A stretch of 64,000 bases of DNA from the NCBI RefSeq assembly GCF_008365405.1, contig NZ_QOKV01000001.1, positions 124,001-188,000 on the forward strand. Direction: 5' to 3'. The notes under the pieces are model-generated. The model saw only the letters and a program-made list of their open reading frames with translations, was not told the origin of the DNA and searched no databases. Each line of letters opens with the position of its first letter. The stretch's first letter is position 1. This document shows positions 49,546 to 58,155 of the stretch, piece by piece. A program made the translations under genes and the position numbers. Origin of the DNA: Azospirillum brasilense (GTDB taxonomy: Bacteria; Pseudomonadota; Alphaproteobacteria; Azospirillales; Azospirillaceae).

Positions 49546-51030
49546 ATGCCGCCCGTGACGAGCGAGGGAGCATATCGGCAAGGCGCGGGACGGCGTGGCG
49601 CGGTCCTGGTCTTCGACGCCAACGACCGGCTGTCCGCCTGGAACGAGGAGGCGGAGGCGCTGCCCAGCGCCGGGCGCCTGCTGGTCCAGGGCGCCCTGCC
49701 GGAAACGCTGGCTCCTCTTTTTCGCGGTCTGCCGGCCGGCCACACCGTCATCGACTGGCCGCTCAGCGGCGGCGGGTTCGTCCGTCGCACCGCTGGAGAG
49801 GGCCCGGCCGGAGAGAGCGCCACCGCGAACGGGCCCACGGCGGGAGCCGACCTGTCGGGCCGCCTGTTCGCCGCGGCCAGCCACGACCTGCGCCAGCCGC
49901 TGGCCGCCCTGTCGCTGCTGCTGGGGGCGCTGGAAGGGCGGCTTGACGGGGCGGCCAGCGGCGGCGGGAAGAGCGCCGCAGGGCGGGGCGGCGCCCTGAA
50001 CGATCCGGCGGCGCGCGACCTGTTGAACGCCATGGGCAACGCGGTGCAGTCGCTGCGCGGCATGGTGGACGGGCATTTCGACCTCGTGCGGCTGGAGGCC
50101 GGTCTGGTCCAGCCGGACATCGGCGCGCCCGTGGTCAACGGCCTCCTGACTCGGATCGCGCTCGACGCGGCCCCGCGCTTCGACGGGCGGGGGCTGCGCT
50201 TCTCGGTGCTGCCCTGTTCGGTGCGGGTCGCCACCGACGCTTCGCTTCTTGAGCGGATTCTCCAGGGATTCATCGCCAACACCCTGCGCCACACCGAGCG
50301 GGGGCGGGTCGTGCTCGGCTGCCGCCGCCAGGGACCGGACCTGCGGATCGAACTGTGGTCCACCGGGCGCGGCCTGCTGCCCGAACAATTGCGCACCCTG
50401 CGGGAGGAGTTCCGGCGCCCGGACGGGGCGGGCGATCCGTTGGTGATCGACCTCGGGTTGCGGCTGGCCTGTGGGCTGGCGCGGCGGCTTGGGCACCAGC
50501 TGGAGGTGGACTCGGCGCCCGGTCGCGGCACCATGCTGGCGGTTCTGGTGCCGCGGGCCGCGGACGGCGCGGACGAGCCGTCGGCACTCGCGGAGCCCGC
50601 CGGGCCTGCCGGAGTCGACGCCATGGCGCCCGGCGAGGATGTCAGCCGCGCCCGCGTGCTCGTCATCGAGGACGACCCGATGGTGCTGGAGGCGCTGGGC
50701 GCGCTGCTCGGCCAATGGGGCTGCGCGGTGATCGCCGCGGACTCGGTGGATGCCGCGTTGGAGCGTCTGGGCCCCGGTCCGCAGGCGCCCGATCTCGTCA
50801 TCTCCGATCTGCGGCTGAAGGGTGCGATGAACGGGATCGTCGCCATCCGTCAGATCGGCAAGGCGCTCGACGCCGCGCTGCCCGGCCTGATCCTGACCGG
50901 CGACACCGACCCGATGCGCCTGCGCGAGGCGCGGCTGTCCGGCTATCCGCTGCTGCACAAGCCGGTGGCGCCGATGGCCCTGCGGGGCGCCGTGGCACGG
51001 CTTCTCGGCCGCGAGCGCCTGAAGTCCTGA
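49546..51030 (+). CDS. Hybrid histidine kinase with degenerate ATPase domain
   Basis: A 494-residue protein. A short PAS-like N-terminus (about 18-75) is followed by the H-box AAASHDLRQPLAALS with His113, an ATPase-fold domain (about 250-350) and a receiver (VIEDDPMVLEAL, LVISDLRLKG, LHKPV). The G1 box reads WSTGRGLL, with Ser for the Asp that contacts adenine. The G2 region reads VIDLGLRLACGL instead of the RGLGLGL of the neighbours. It may not bind ATP and could act as a phosphatase or scaffold. The ATG at 49546 follows GTGGGGG. Confidence 0.8.
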   Translation: MPPVTSEGAYRQGAGRRGAVLVFDANDRLSAWNEEAEALPSAGRLLVQGALPETLAPLFRGLPAGHTVIDWPLSGGGFVRRTAGEGPAGESATANGPTAGADLSGRLFAAASHDLRQPLAALSLLLGALEGRLDGAASGGGKSAAGRGGALNDPAARDLLNAMGNAVQSLRGMVDGHFDLVRLEAGLVQPDIGAPVVNGLLTRIALDAAPRFDGRGLRFSVLPCSVRVATDASLLERILQGFIANTLRHTERGRVVLGCRRQGPDLRIELWSTGRGLLPEQLRTLREEFRRPDGAGDPLVIDLGLRLACGLARRLGHQLEVDSAPGRGTMLAVLVPRAADGADEPSALAEPAGPAGVDAMAPGEDVSRARVLVIEDDPMVLEALGALLGQWGCAVIAADSVDAALERLGPGPQAPDLVISDLRLKGAMNGIVAIRQIGKALDAALPGLILTGDTDPMRLREARLSGYPLLHKPVAPMALRGAVARLLGRERLKS

Positions 51031-51274
51031 GAAGGTTTCGTGTCGCTGCCGATGCTTGGGCGCAGCATGGCGCCTTGTATTGCAGAATTGACATCGAAAT
51101 GAGTGCGCAATCCCTCTGCAAATGACAATCAATAGTCGGGACGCCCCGTGTCCTCGCCGGAGCCGACTATCCATTTGGGAGGATGAGGGCTTTTCCATTA
51201 TCGGGGTGCCGGGCCGCTTGCTATAGTCGGATGATCCGACGATTTTGGTGAAAACGCCGTTGGGAACGGGTGCA

Positions 51275-53515
51275 ATGCCGCTGCTGGACAGAAGGGGGCG
51301 GGTCTCGTTTGCGGTTCCGGTGCTGGTCGCCGCGGGCCTGACGCTGACCTTTGGCGCCTTTTTCCAGATGCGCGCCGCCAACCGGGAGGCGGAGCGCTCG
51401 CAGCACGAGCGGCAGTTCGCCCAGTTCCATGATGCCCTGACGGAGCGGATCGGCAGCCATGCGCTGCTGCTGCGCACGCTGCGCTCGGCCTTTTCGGACC
51501 CCCGTCCGGCCACCCGCGACGGATTCTCGGCGGCGGTCCGGCCGATCATGCCGCTCTATCCCGGCTTGTGGTCGGTCGCGTGGGTAAGCCGGGTGCCCGC
51601 GGCGGAGGTTCCCGCGCTGGAGGCGGCGATGCGGGCCGCCGGTCGCCGGGACTTCGCCGTCCGGGACGCGGGCGAGACGGGCGACGGCGTCCCCGGCACG
51701 GCCCCCCCGGCTTCCCAGGGGGATCTGTTCGTCAACACGCTGATGGAGCCGGAGCGGGGCGGCGCCTTCGGGCAGGGGATCAACATCCTGTCCCTGCCCA
51801 ACCGGGCGGAGGTGCTGGCGCGGGCCTGCGCGTCGGGCGACCTGACGGCGACGGAGGCGTTGCCGCCGCGTCCGCGGGGGGAGGCCGGGCGCAGCATCGG
51901 CCTGTATCTTCCCGTTTACCGCTACCCCGTCGACGAGATGGACGGGGCCGACCGCTGCGCGGAGGTCGCCGGCTACGTTTCCTCGGTCTTCGGCATCGCC
52001 CGCCTTCTGGAGGAGGCGGGCAACCGTGTGGACGGCCTGCACGGGGCCGTGTACCTGCTTGACGGGCCGGCGGGCGCCGGCGGGCGCGTCCTGGCGTCCC
52101 GCGATCTCGCCGTTCCGTCCGCGAACCAGGAGGGCGTTCCCTTCGGCGAGCTTCGCAAGGACGGCGAGGCGGTGCTCGAGCGCGATCTGGTGATCGGCGG
52201 GCGGCGCTGGACCCTGGTGCTGGCGATTCCGCCCGAACCGCGGCTGGCGCCGATGGATTATCCGGCCTGGATCGTCGTGGCGATGGGGCTTCTGCTGACC
52301 GGCGCGTTGGCCGGCTACACCCGGCGCGAGGCCCAGGCCAAGCGCTTTCTGGTGACCGAGGCCCGCGCCCGCGCCGCCATGGCCCGCGCGCTGCGCGAAA
52401 GCGAGGAACGGTTCCGCATGGCGCTGCGCCATTCGCGGGTCGCCGTCTTCAGCCTGGATCGCAACCTTCGCTACATGTGGATGTACAACCCGCAGACCGG
52501 ACGGGCGGCGGAAACCTTCATCGGCCGGACCAACACCGACATCCACGCGCCGGACGACGCGGCGCGGCTGGACGCGGTCAAGCGGTCCGTGCTGGACACC
52601 GGCACCGGCTCCCGGCAGGAGGTCCGCGTCGGGGCGGCGCCCGGCAAGGAACAGGTGTTCGACCTGATCGTCGAGCCGCTGAGGGATGATGCCGGGGTGG
52701 TGTCGGGCGTGATCTGCGCCGCCATCGACATCTCCGACGGGGTGCGCATCCGCGAGGCGCTGGCCGAGGCCCACGCCGAGGCGGAGCGGGCCAACCGGGC
52801 CAAGTCGCGCTTCCTCGCCGCGGCCAGCCACGACCTGCGCCAGCCTTTCCAGGCCATGAGCCTGTTCCACCACATCCTGTCCGCCCGCCTGTCGGACGCC
52901 AAGCAGCTGGAGGTGGCCGGCAAGCTGGGGGAGGCGATCGCCGCCGGCAACACGCTGCTCAACACGCTGCTCGACACCTCCGCGCTGGAGGCCGGCAACG
53001 TCAAGCCGCGTCCCACCGTCTTCCCGTTCCAGGACATCGCCGACCGGCTGAACCGCGAATTCGCGGAGCAGGCGTCCGGCAAGGGCATGGTCCTGCGCAT
53101 GGTGCCGACCTCCGCCTATGTGCTCAGCGATCCGGTGCTGTTGGAGCGCATGGTGCGCAACCTGCTGGTCAACGCGCTGCGCTACGCCGAAACCGGGACG
53201 ATCCTGCTGGGCTGCCGGCGCCGCGACGGGCATGCGCTGGTCGAGGTGTGGGACACCGGGCCGGGCATTCCCGCCGACCAGCTCAAGCTGATCTTCGACG
53301 ATTTCTACCGCTGCGGCACCGACCAGCGGGACAGCGGGCGCGGGCTGGGGCTGGGGCTGTCGATCGTCCGGCGCACCGCCCAGATCCTGGGCCATCAGGT
53401 CGACGTGCGGTCCCGTGTGGGCAAGGGCACGGTCTTCTCCATTTCCGTGGTGATGGTCGGCGACCGTCACAACCCGTTGCCCGAAGAACCCACCACGTCG
53501 GTGGCGAGCGCCTGA
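51275..53515 (+). CDS. CHASE-domain sensor histidine kinase
   Basis: A 746-residue membrane kinase. It has a first membrane segment (VPVLVAAGLTLTFGAFF), a periplasmic CHASE-like domain (about 35-310, with PGLWSVAWVSRVP and NTLMEPERGGAFG) and a second membrane segment (YPAWIVVAMGLLLTGALA). A PAS domain (RFRMALRHSRVAVFSLD), H-box AAASHDLRQPFQAMS and a complete ATPase domain (DTGPGIP, SGRGLGLGLSIV) follow. It starts 244 bases after the degenerate hybrid kinase on the same strand. The phospho-acceptor partner is not adjacent. CHASE domains sense small extracellular molecules. Confidence 0.87.
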   Translation: MPLLDRRGRVSFAVPVLVAAGLTLTFGAFFQMRAANREAERSQHERQFAQFHDALTERIGSHALLLRTLRSAFSDPRPATRDGFSAAVRPIMPLYPGLWSVAWVSRVPAAEVPALEAAMRAAGRRDFAVRDAGETGDGVPGTAPPASQGDLFVNTLMEPERGGAFGQGINILSLPNRAEVLARACASGDLTATEALPPRPRGEAGRSIGLYLPVYRYPVDEMDGADRCAEVAGYVSSVFGIARLLEEAGNRVDGLHGAVYLLDGPAGAGGRVLASRDLAVPSANQEGVPFGELRKDGEAVLERDLVIGGRRWTLVLAIPPEPRLAPMDYPAWIVVAMGLLLTGALAGYTRREAQAKRFLVTEARARAAMARALRESEERFRMALRHSRVAVFSLDRNLRYMWMYNPQTGRAAETFIGRTNTDIHAPDDAARLDAVKRSVLDTGTGSRQEVRVGAAPGKEQVFDLIVEPLRDDAGVVSGVICAAIDISDGVRIREALAEAHAEAERANRAKSRFLAAASHDLRQPFQAMSLFHHILSARLSDAKQLEVAGKLGEAIAAGNTLLNTLLDTSALEAGNVKPRPTVFPFQDIADRLNREFAEQASGKGMVLRMVPTSAYVLSDPVLLERMVRNLLVNALRYAETGTILLGCRRRDGHALVEVWDTGPGIPADQLKLIFDDFYRCGTDQRDSGRGLGLGLSIVRRTAQILGHQVDVRSRVGKGTVFSISVVMVGDRHNPLPEEPTTSVASA

Positions 53516-54089
53516 GCCTCCTGCCATGCGCACGGCGTGTGTGTGCGTCGCGGAATCGGCAGGGGTGGGTGGATCCCATAGTCAATTTCTCACGGAAAGC
53601 TCAACGTTCCGCCAATCCTGCGCTCCAACCCGCAAGGTCTTGCCATGCTGCGCCTGCTCAGTGATACAATGCTGCGCGAGCGGATTGTGTTACCGGAAAG
53701 TAAACGGACTCCGTCCTCCAACCGCTTGACATAGGTCATGGGGCGAGACCTTGGGCCGTCGTAAGACCGTGACGGAACGACATTTCCGCCGATCGGCAAA
53801 GACGGGCGGCGTGGGGTGCGGCGAGGCGGCGCGATCGGTGGCGACAGAGGGGTGCGACATTGTTGCACCGCAACGGAACCGCGAAATGCGCCACCCTGTC
53901 ACATCTCTTTCACGGTGCCACGCTATTCAGGGCACCCCGAACCGGCCCTTGGCGGGCGGCTCTTCCCGGGCCGGCTGATCCAGGGGTCCAACAAAAAGGC
54001 CGCGGACGACAGGGCGATCCGCAGGCCGGGAGGATTCGGCCCGGGAATCATGCGATTCCGAGCCGCTATCCGATTGAGGAGCTTCTCCA
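53516..54089 (+). promoter_or_regulatory. Promoter region of the acetate operon
   Basis: These 574 bases contain no convincing gene. A palindrome GTTGC-ACC-GCAAC lies at 53862-53874 within a longer imperfect dyad (GTGCGACATTGTTGCAC). A stretch with lower GC lies at 53680-53700 and 53880-53930. The region should contain the promoter and operators of maoC-pta/ackA; no factor can be named. Confidence 0.4.
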
Positions 54090-55541
54090 ATGGACCGTGT
54101 TACCGCGCCCGCCACCCCCGACTTCGGCAAGAACGGCTCAGCCATGATCGAGAACGTCACCTTCGAGGAAATCCAGATCGGCCAGCAGGCGAGCCTGTCG
54201 CGGCGTCTGACCATGTCCGACATCGAGCTGTTCGCCACGGTGTCCGGCGACATCAACCCCGCACACCTCGACGAGGAGTATGCGGCGGACAGCCAGTTCC
54301 ACAAGGTGATCGGCCACGGCATGTGGTCGGGCTCGCTGATCTCCGCCGTCCTCGGCACGCTGCTGCCGGGCCCGGGGACGATCTACATGGGCCAGGACCT
54401 GCGCTTCAAGCGCCCGGTGGGCCTGGGCGACGTCATCACCGTGACGGTCACCGCCAAGGAGAAGCACGCCGAGAAGAACATCGTCGTCTTCGATTGCGTC
54501 GCCCGCAACCAGGACGGCAAGGAGGTCGTCTCCGGCCTTGCCGAGGTGATCGCGCCGACCCGCAAGGTCCGCCGCGCCGCGCACGAGCTGCCGCAGGTCC
54601 AGGTCATCCGCCACGACGGCCATGACGAGCTGCTGGGCAAGACCGAATCGCTGCCCCCGGTGCCGACCGCCGTCGTCCATCCCTGCGACGAAAGCTCGCT
54701 GAAGGGCGCGGTCGAGGCCGCCGAGGCCAACCTGATCGACCCCGTGCTGATCGGCCCGGCCTCCAAGATCAAGTCGGTCGCCGAGGCCCATGGGCTGGAC
54801 ATCAGCCGTTACCGCATCGTGGATGTGGCGCATTCCCACGCGTCGGCCGAGACCGGCGTCCGGCTGGCCCGCTCCGGCGAGTGCGAGGCGGTGATGAAGG
54901 GCAGCCTGCACACCGACGAGCTGATGGCCGAGGTCGTCCGCAAGGAGACCGGCCTGCGCACCGGCCGGCGGCTCAGCCACGTCTTCGTGATGAACGTGCC
55001 GACCTACCCGCGCACGCTGCTGATCACCGACGCGGCGATCAACATCTACCCGACGCTGGAAGACAAGGTCGACATCGTCCAGAACGCCATCGACCTCGCC
55101 AAGGTCCTGGGCGTCGAGACGCCGCGCGTCGCCATCCTGTCGGCGGTCGAGACGGTGAACCCGAAGATCGCCTCGACGCTGGAGGCCGCCGCGCTGTGCA
55201 AGATGGCCGACCGCGGCCAGATCAAGGGCGGCATCCTCGACGGCCCGCTGGCTTTCGACAACGCCATCAGCCTGGAGGCCGCCCGCACCAAGGGCATCGT
55301 GTCCGAGGTCGCCGGCCAAGCCGACATCCTGCTCGTCCCCGACCTGGAGGCCGGCAACATGCTGGCCAAGCAGCTCTCCTTCCTGGCGAACTCCGACGCG
55401 GCGGGCATCGTTCTGGGCGCCCGCGTGCCGATCATCCTGACCAGCCGCGCCGACAACGTCCGCACCCGTCTGGCATCCTGCGCCGTGGCCGTCCTGGCCG
55501 CCGCCGCCCGCCGCCGCGGCGCCGCCGCCGCGGCCGAGTGA
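54090..55541 (+). CDS. MaoC dehydratase-phosphate acetyltransferase fusion
   Basis: A 483-residue two-part enzyme. Residues about 20-160 form a MaoC-like hotdog domain (ATVSGDINPAHLDEEYA with the catalytic Asp/His, then HGMWSGSLISAVLG). Residues about 185-480 form a phosphate acetyl/butyryltransferase (SGECEAVMKGSLHTDELM, LITDAAINIYPTL, GILDGPLAFDNA). The fusion is known in alphaproteobacteria and rhizobia and replaces a separate pta. It interconverts acyl-CoA and acyl phosphate. The acetate kinase gene follows 14 bases later, so the pair forms one pathway operon. Confidence 0.9.
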   Translation: MDRVTAPATPDFGKNGSAMIENVTFEEIQIGQQASLSRRLTMSDIELFATVSGDINPAHLDEEYAADSQFHKVIGHGMWSGSLISAVLGTLLPGPGTIYMGQDLRFKRPVGLGDVITVTVTAKEKHAEKNIVVFDCVARNQDGKEVVSGLAEVIAPTRKVRRAAHELPQVQVIRHDGHDELLGKTESLPPVPTAVVHPCDESSLKGAVEAAEANLIDPVLIGPASKIKSVAEAHGLDISRYRIVDVAHSHASAETGVRLARSGECEAVMKGSLHTDELMAEVVRKETGLRTGRRLSHVFVMNVPTYPRTLLITDAAINIYPTLEDKVDIVQNAIDLAKVLGVETPRVAILSAVETVNPKIASTLEAAALCKMADRGQIKGGILDGPLAFDNAISLEAARTKGIVSEVAGQADILLVPDLEAGNMLAKQLSFLANSDAAGIVLGARVPIILTSRADNVRTRLASCAVAVLAAAARRRGAAAAAE

Positions 55542-55555
55542 GAGGGGCACCCGTC

Positions 55556-56764
55556 ATGACCAGCCAGAACGCGGGTGGCGGCAACGCCATCCTGGTCATC
55601 AACGCCGGCTCCTCCAGCCTGAAATTCTCGGTCTTCCGGGAAAGCGGGGCGGGGGGGCTGCGGGTGACGATCAACGGCCAGATCTCCGGCATCGGCACCG
55701 AGCCGAGGTTCGAGGCCAAGGACGCCGCCAAGCGCCCGCTGGCCGAGCGGGTCTGGGCGGCGGGCGAGCCGTCCGACCGCACCGCCCTGCTGGCCTTCCT
55801 GCTGGAGTGGATCGAAGGGCGGCTGGACGGCGCGAAGCTGCTGGCCGCCGGCCACCGCGTCGTGCATGGCGGCACCCGCCACGCCGCGCCGGTGCTGCTG
55901 ACCCCGGCGGTGATGGAGGAGCTTGAGGGCTTCATCCCGCTGGCTCCGCTGCACCAGCCTCACAACCTCGCCGCCATCCGCGCGCTGGCCGAGGCCCATC
56001 CGGAACTGCCCCAGGTCGCCTGCTTCGACACCGCCTTCCACCGCGGCCAGCCCTGGCAGTCGCAGATGTTCGCCATCCCGCGGGAGCTGACCGACGAGGG
56101 CGTGCGCCGCTACGGCTTCCACGGCCTGTCCTACGAGTACATCGCCCGCCGCCTGCCGGAGCTGGCTCCGGAGCTGGCCGACGGCCGCGTGGTCGTCGCC
56201 CATCTGGGCAGCGGCGCCAGCATGTGCGCCATCCACGCCGGGCGCAGCGTGGACAGCACCATGGGCTTCACGGCGCTGGACGGGCTGCCCATGGGCACCC
56301 GCTGCGGCAACATCGATCCCGGCGTGCTGATCTATCTGATGCGCCAGAAGGGCATGGGCGCCGACGCCATCGAGAAGCTGCTCTACAACAAGTCGGGGCT
56401 TCTCGGCGTGTCGGGCCTCTCCAACGACATGCGCGCCCTGCTGGACAGCGCGGACCCGCAAGCCGAGGAGGCGGTGGAGCTGTTCTGCTTCCGCATCGCC
56501 AAGGAGACGGGCGCGCTCGCCTCGTCCATGGGCGGCATCGACGCGCTGGTCTTCACCGCCGGCATCGGCGAGCGCTCCGCCCCGGTGCGGGCACGGGTGG
56601 GCGACAAGCTGGCCTGGCTCGGCGTGGTCATCGACCCGGCGGCGAACGAGGCCAACGGCCCGCTGATCTCCGCCCCGACCAGCCGCATCCCCGTCTACGT
56701 CATCCCGACCGACGAGGAGCAGATGATCGCCCTGCACAGCCGCAAGGCGCTGGAGACCGCCTGA
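55556..56764 (+). CDS. ackA: Acetate/propionate family kinase
   Basis: A 402-residue ASKHA kinase with INAGSSSLKFSVF, GHRVVHGG, FHGLSYEYIARRLPE, HLGSGASMCAIHAGRSVDST and FTAGIGERSAPVR, all family signatures. It makes acetate and ATP from acetyl phosphate, or the reverse. It is coupled to the MaoC-Pta gene upstream and closed by a strong terminator downstream. Propionate could also be a substrate; the sequence does not decide this. Confidence 0.94.
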   Translation: MTSQNAGGGNAILVINAGSSSLKFSVFRESGAGGLRVTINGQISGIGTEPRFEAKDAAKRPLAERVWAAGEPSDRTALLAFLLEWIEGRLDGAKLLAAGHRVVHGGTRHAAPVLLTPAVMEELEGFIPLAPLHQPHNLAAIRALAEAHPELPQVACFDTAFHRGQPWQSQMFAIPRELTDEGVRRYGFHGLSYEYIARRLPELAPELADGRVVVAHLGSGASMCAIHAGRSVDSTMGFTALDGLPMGTRCGNIDPGVLIYLMRQKGMGADAIEKLLYNKSGLLGVSGLSNDMRALLDSADPQAEEAVELFCFRIAKETGALASSMGGIDALVFTAGIGERSAPVRARVGDKLAWLGVVIDPAANEANGPLISAPTSRIPVYVIPTDEEQMIALHSRKALETA

Positions 56765-56797
56765 CCGGCGGTCTTCTGGTTGATGCCGCCTAGGAAG

Positions 56798-56833
56798 AAG
56801 GCCCGCCGTTGTGAGACGGCGGGCCTTCGTTTT
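56798..56833 (+). terminator. Rho-independent terminator after ackA
   Basis: A perfect 12-bp stem (56798-56809 with 56816-56827, AAGGCCCGCCGT/ACGGCGGGCCTT), a 6-base loop and a TCGTTTT tail. It may also stop transcripts of the convergent PilZ-like gene. Confidence 0.93.
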
Positions 56834-56854
56834 GCCGGAGGGGGCGCCTGCTTT

Positions 56855-57211
56855 CTACAGGCCTTTCCAAAGCTTGAGGTAGTCGATCAACTTGCGCGTG
56901 TGAGCCGGCGGCGGTTGGTGGAAGCGGGCGACCAGACCGGCCTGCTCGTCCATCTTCACGACGACGCCCCGGCAGGCGAAATCCGAATGTTCCTCGCCGA
57001 GCCGGAAGAGGATGCGGAAGTCGAACTGCTGCTTGGCGATCAAGTCGCCGTCATAGGGGCGGATGCGGAAAGACCCGAGGACGAACTCCTCCGGCACATA
57101 TTCGTGGCTGTCGATCCGGATGGTCGGGGGATCGGTGGGGCGTTCCTTGGCGGACGCCGTGGAAGCGGCGGTGGATTTGCCTCGTCCGCTCAATTTCGAC
57201 AACCACGACAT
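56855..57211 (-). CDS. PilZ-like domain protein, 118 residues
   Basis: A small cytoplasmic protein. After a Ser/Ala/Lys-rich tail it has a beta-barrel-like core (EFVLGSFRIRPYDGDLIAKQQFDF split around residue 50-65, then FACRGVVVKMDEQAGLVARF) and a C-terminal helix (TRKLIDYLKLWKGL). The layout resembles the PilZ-like proteins of Rhodospirillales, but the RxxxR and DxSxxG residues that bind cyclic di-GMP are not clear. Binding is therefore doubtful. It is convergent with ackA. Confidence 0.55.
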   Translation of the reverse strand: MSWLSKLSGRGKSTAASTASAKERPTDPPTIRIDSHEYVPEEFVLGSFRIRPYDGDLIAKQQFDFRILFRLGEEHSDFACRGVVVKMDEQAGLVARFHQPPPAHTRKLIDYLKLWKGL

Positions 57212-57645
57212 GGCGGCCCAGGCCCCTTCCAGACAACATCGTGACAGAACTGCAATTGTCCGGAGTTTCGGACCTATTTCCTTTAATAATGGTTAAGCCT
57301 GATCCGCCAGCGGAAAAGGTCTGATTTTTCATGCCAGAACCACCGCCGCCAGCCAATGGTGAGTGGTTTTGTCGCATGTTGCGCCGTCATGGCAACCATG
57401 ACGTTGCTTTGCGGTGGCTTTGCTCGTTAAGTGATGAGAAAGTGATTACCTTTTCAACACTTGATAAATAGGTCTGTGGACAAACTTCGCCCGTTTCGGC
57501 ATTTCGCGGATGCAGCATCTTCTTCGCGTCTGCAAATGAACAGCGAAAGGAGGCAGGAACCGACGACGAGGCGCGGCGCGGCGGTCCGCAAAAGAAAACA
57601 GCCGCCGTGGTCTTCCGAAACATCCGCACTTGGAGGAGGAAAGCC
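57212..57645. promoter_or_regulatory. Intergenic region between divergent PilZ-like and CBS genes
   Basis: 434 bases with an AT-richer middle (about 57240-57330 and 57410-57480). An AAAGGAGG sequence at about 57545-57555 has no start codon at proper distance. The true ribosome site of the CBS gene is GGAGGAGGA at 57632-57640. No gene is supported. Confidence 0.4.
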
Positions 57646-58086
57646 ATGATGCATCGCAACATCGGAGATCTTATGAACCGCCGCCGCGTGGTCAGCCTTC
57701 CGGCGGGGGCGACGGTGCGGGACGCCGCGCGGCAGATGAAGGCCGCCCATGTGGCGTCCGTCGTGGTCACCGCCTCCATCGACGAGCAGATCGAAGGCAT
57801 CTTCACCGAGCGCGACCTGACCGACCGCGTGGTGGCCGATGGGCTGGATCCGGATCAGACCCCGCTGTCGGCGGTGATGACCCCGTGCCCGGTCACCGTG
57901 GGCCACGACGTCACGGTGGGTGAGGCGTTGCGCCGGATGGCCGACCATGGCCTGCGCCACCTGCCCGTCGTCCGCGACGGCCGCGTCGTCGGCGTCGTGT
58001 CCATGCGCGACTTCATGGGCGAGGAACTGATGCTGATCGAGCACGAGCAGGAGGTGATGGACAGCCTGACCGAAGTCATGATGTGA
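57646..58086 (+). CDS. Tandem CBS-domain protein
   Basis: A 146-residue protein consisting of two CBS motifs: IGDLMNRRRVVSLPAGATVR...EGIFTERDLTDRVV and VMTPCPVTVGHDVTVGEAL...VVGVVSMRDFMGEEL. Paired CBS domains bind adenine nucleotides and sense energy state. GGAGGAGGA lies right before the start. It has no effector domain, so it must regulate another protein. It is convergent with the coiled-coil gene. Confidence 0.9.
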   Translation: MMHRNIGDLMNRRRVVSLPAGATVRDAARQMKAAHVASVVVTASIDEQIEGIFTERDLTDRVVADGLDPDQTPLSAVMTPCPVTVGHDVTVGEALRRMADHGLRHLPVVRDGRVVGVVSMRDFMGEELMLIEHEQEVMDSLTEVMM

Positions 58087-58090
58087 CGGC

Positions 58091-58136
58091 GCGCGAATCC
58101 GCCCACGCCCTCCGGGTGGCACGGGCGGATTCGCGC
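58091..58136. terminator. Hairpin between convergent genes
   Basis: A 14-bp stem (58091-58104 with 58123-58136, GCGCGAATCCGCCC/GGGCGGATTCGCGC) with an 18-base loop lies between the CBS and coiled-coil genes. No T-run; probably a bidirectional terminator or mRNA end. Confidence 0.6.
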
Positions 58137-58155
58137 GGGCCTGTTACCCCAGCTT

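Noticed and set aside
57461..57649. 62-codon frame ending just before the CBS gene, with AAAGGAGG inside
   Set aside because: The Shine-Dalgarno-like sequence has no start at the right distance, the translation is Arg/Ser-rich without pattern, and the frame overlaps the start of the CBS gene.
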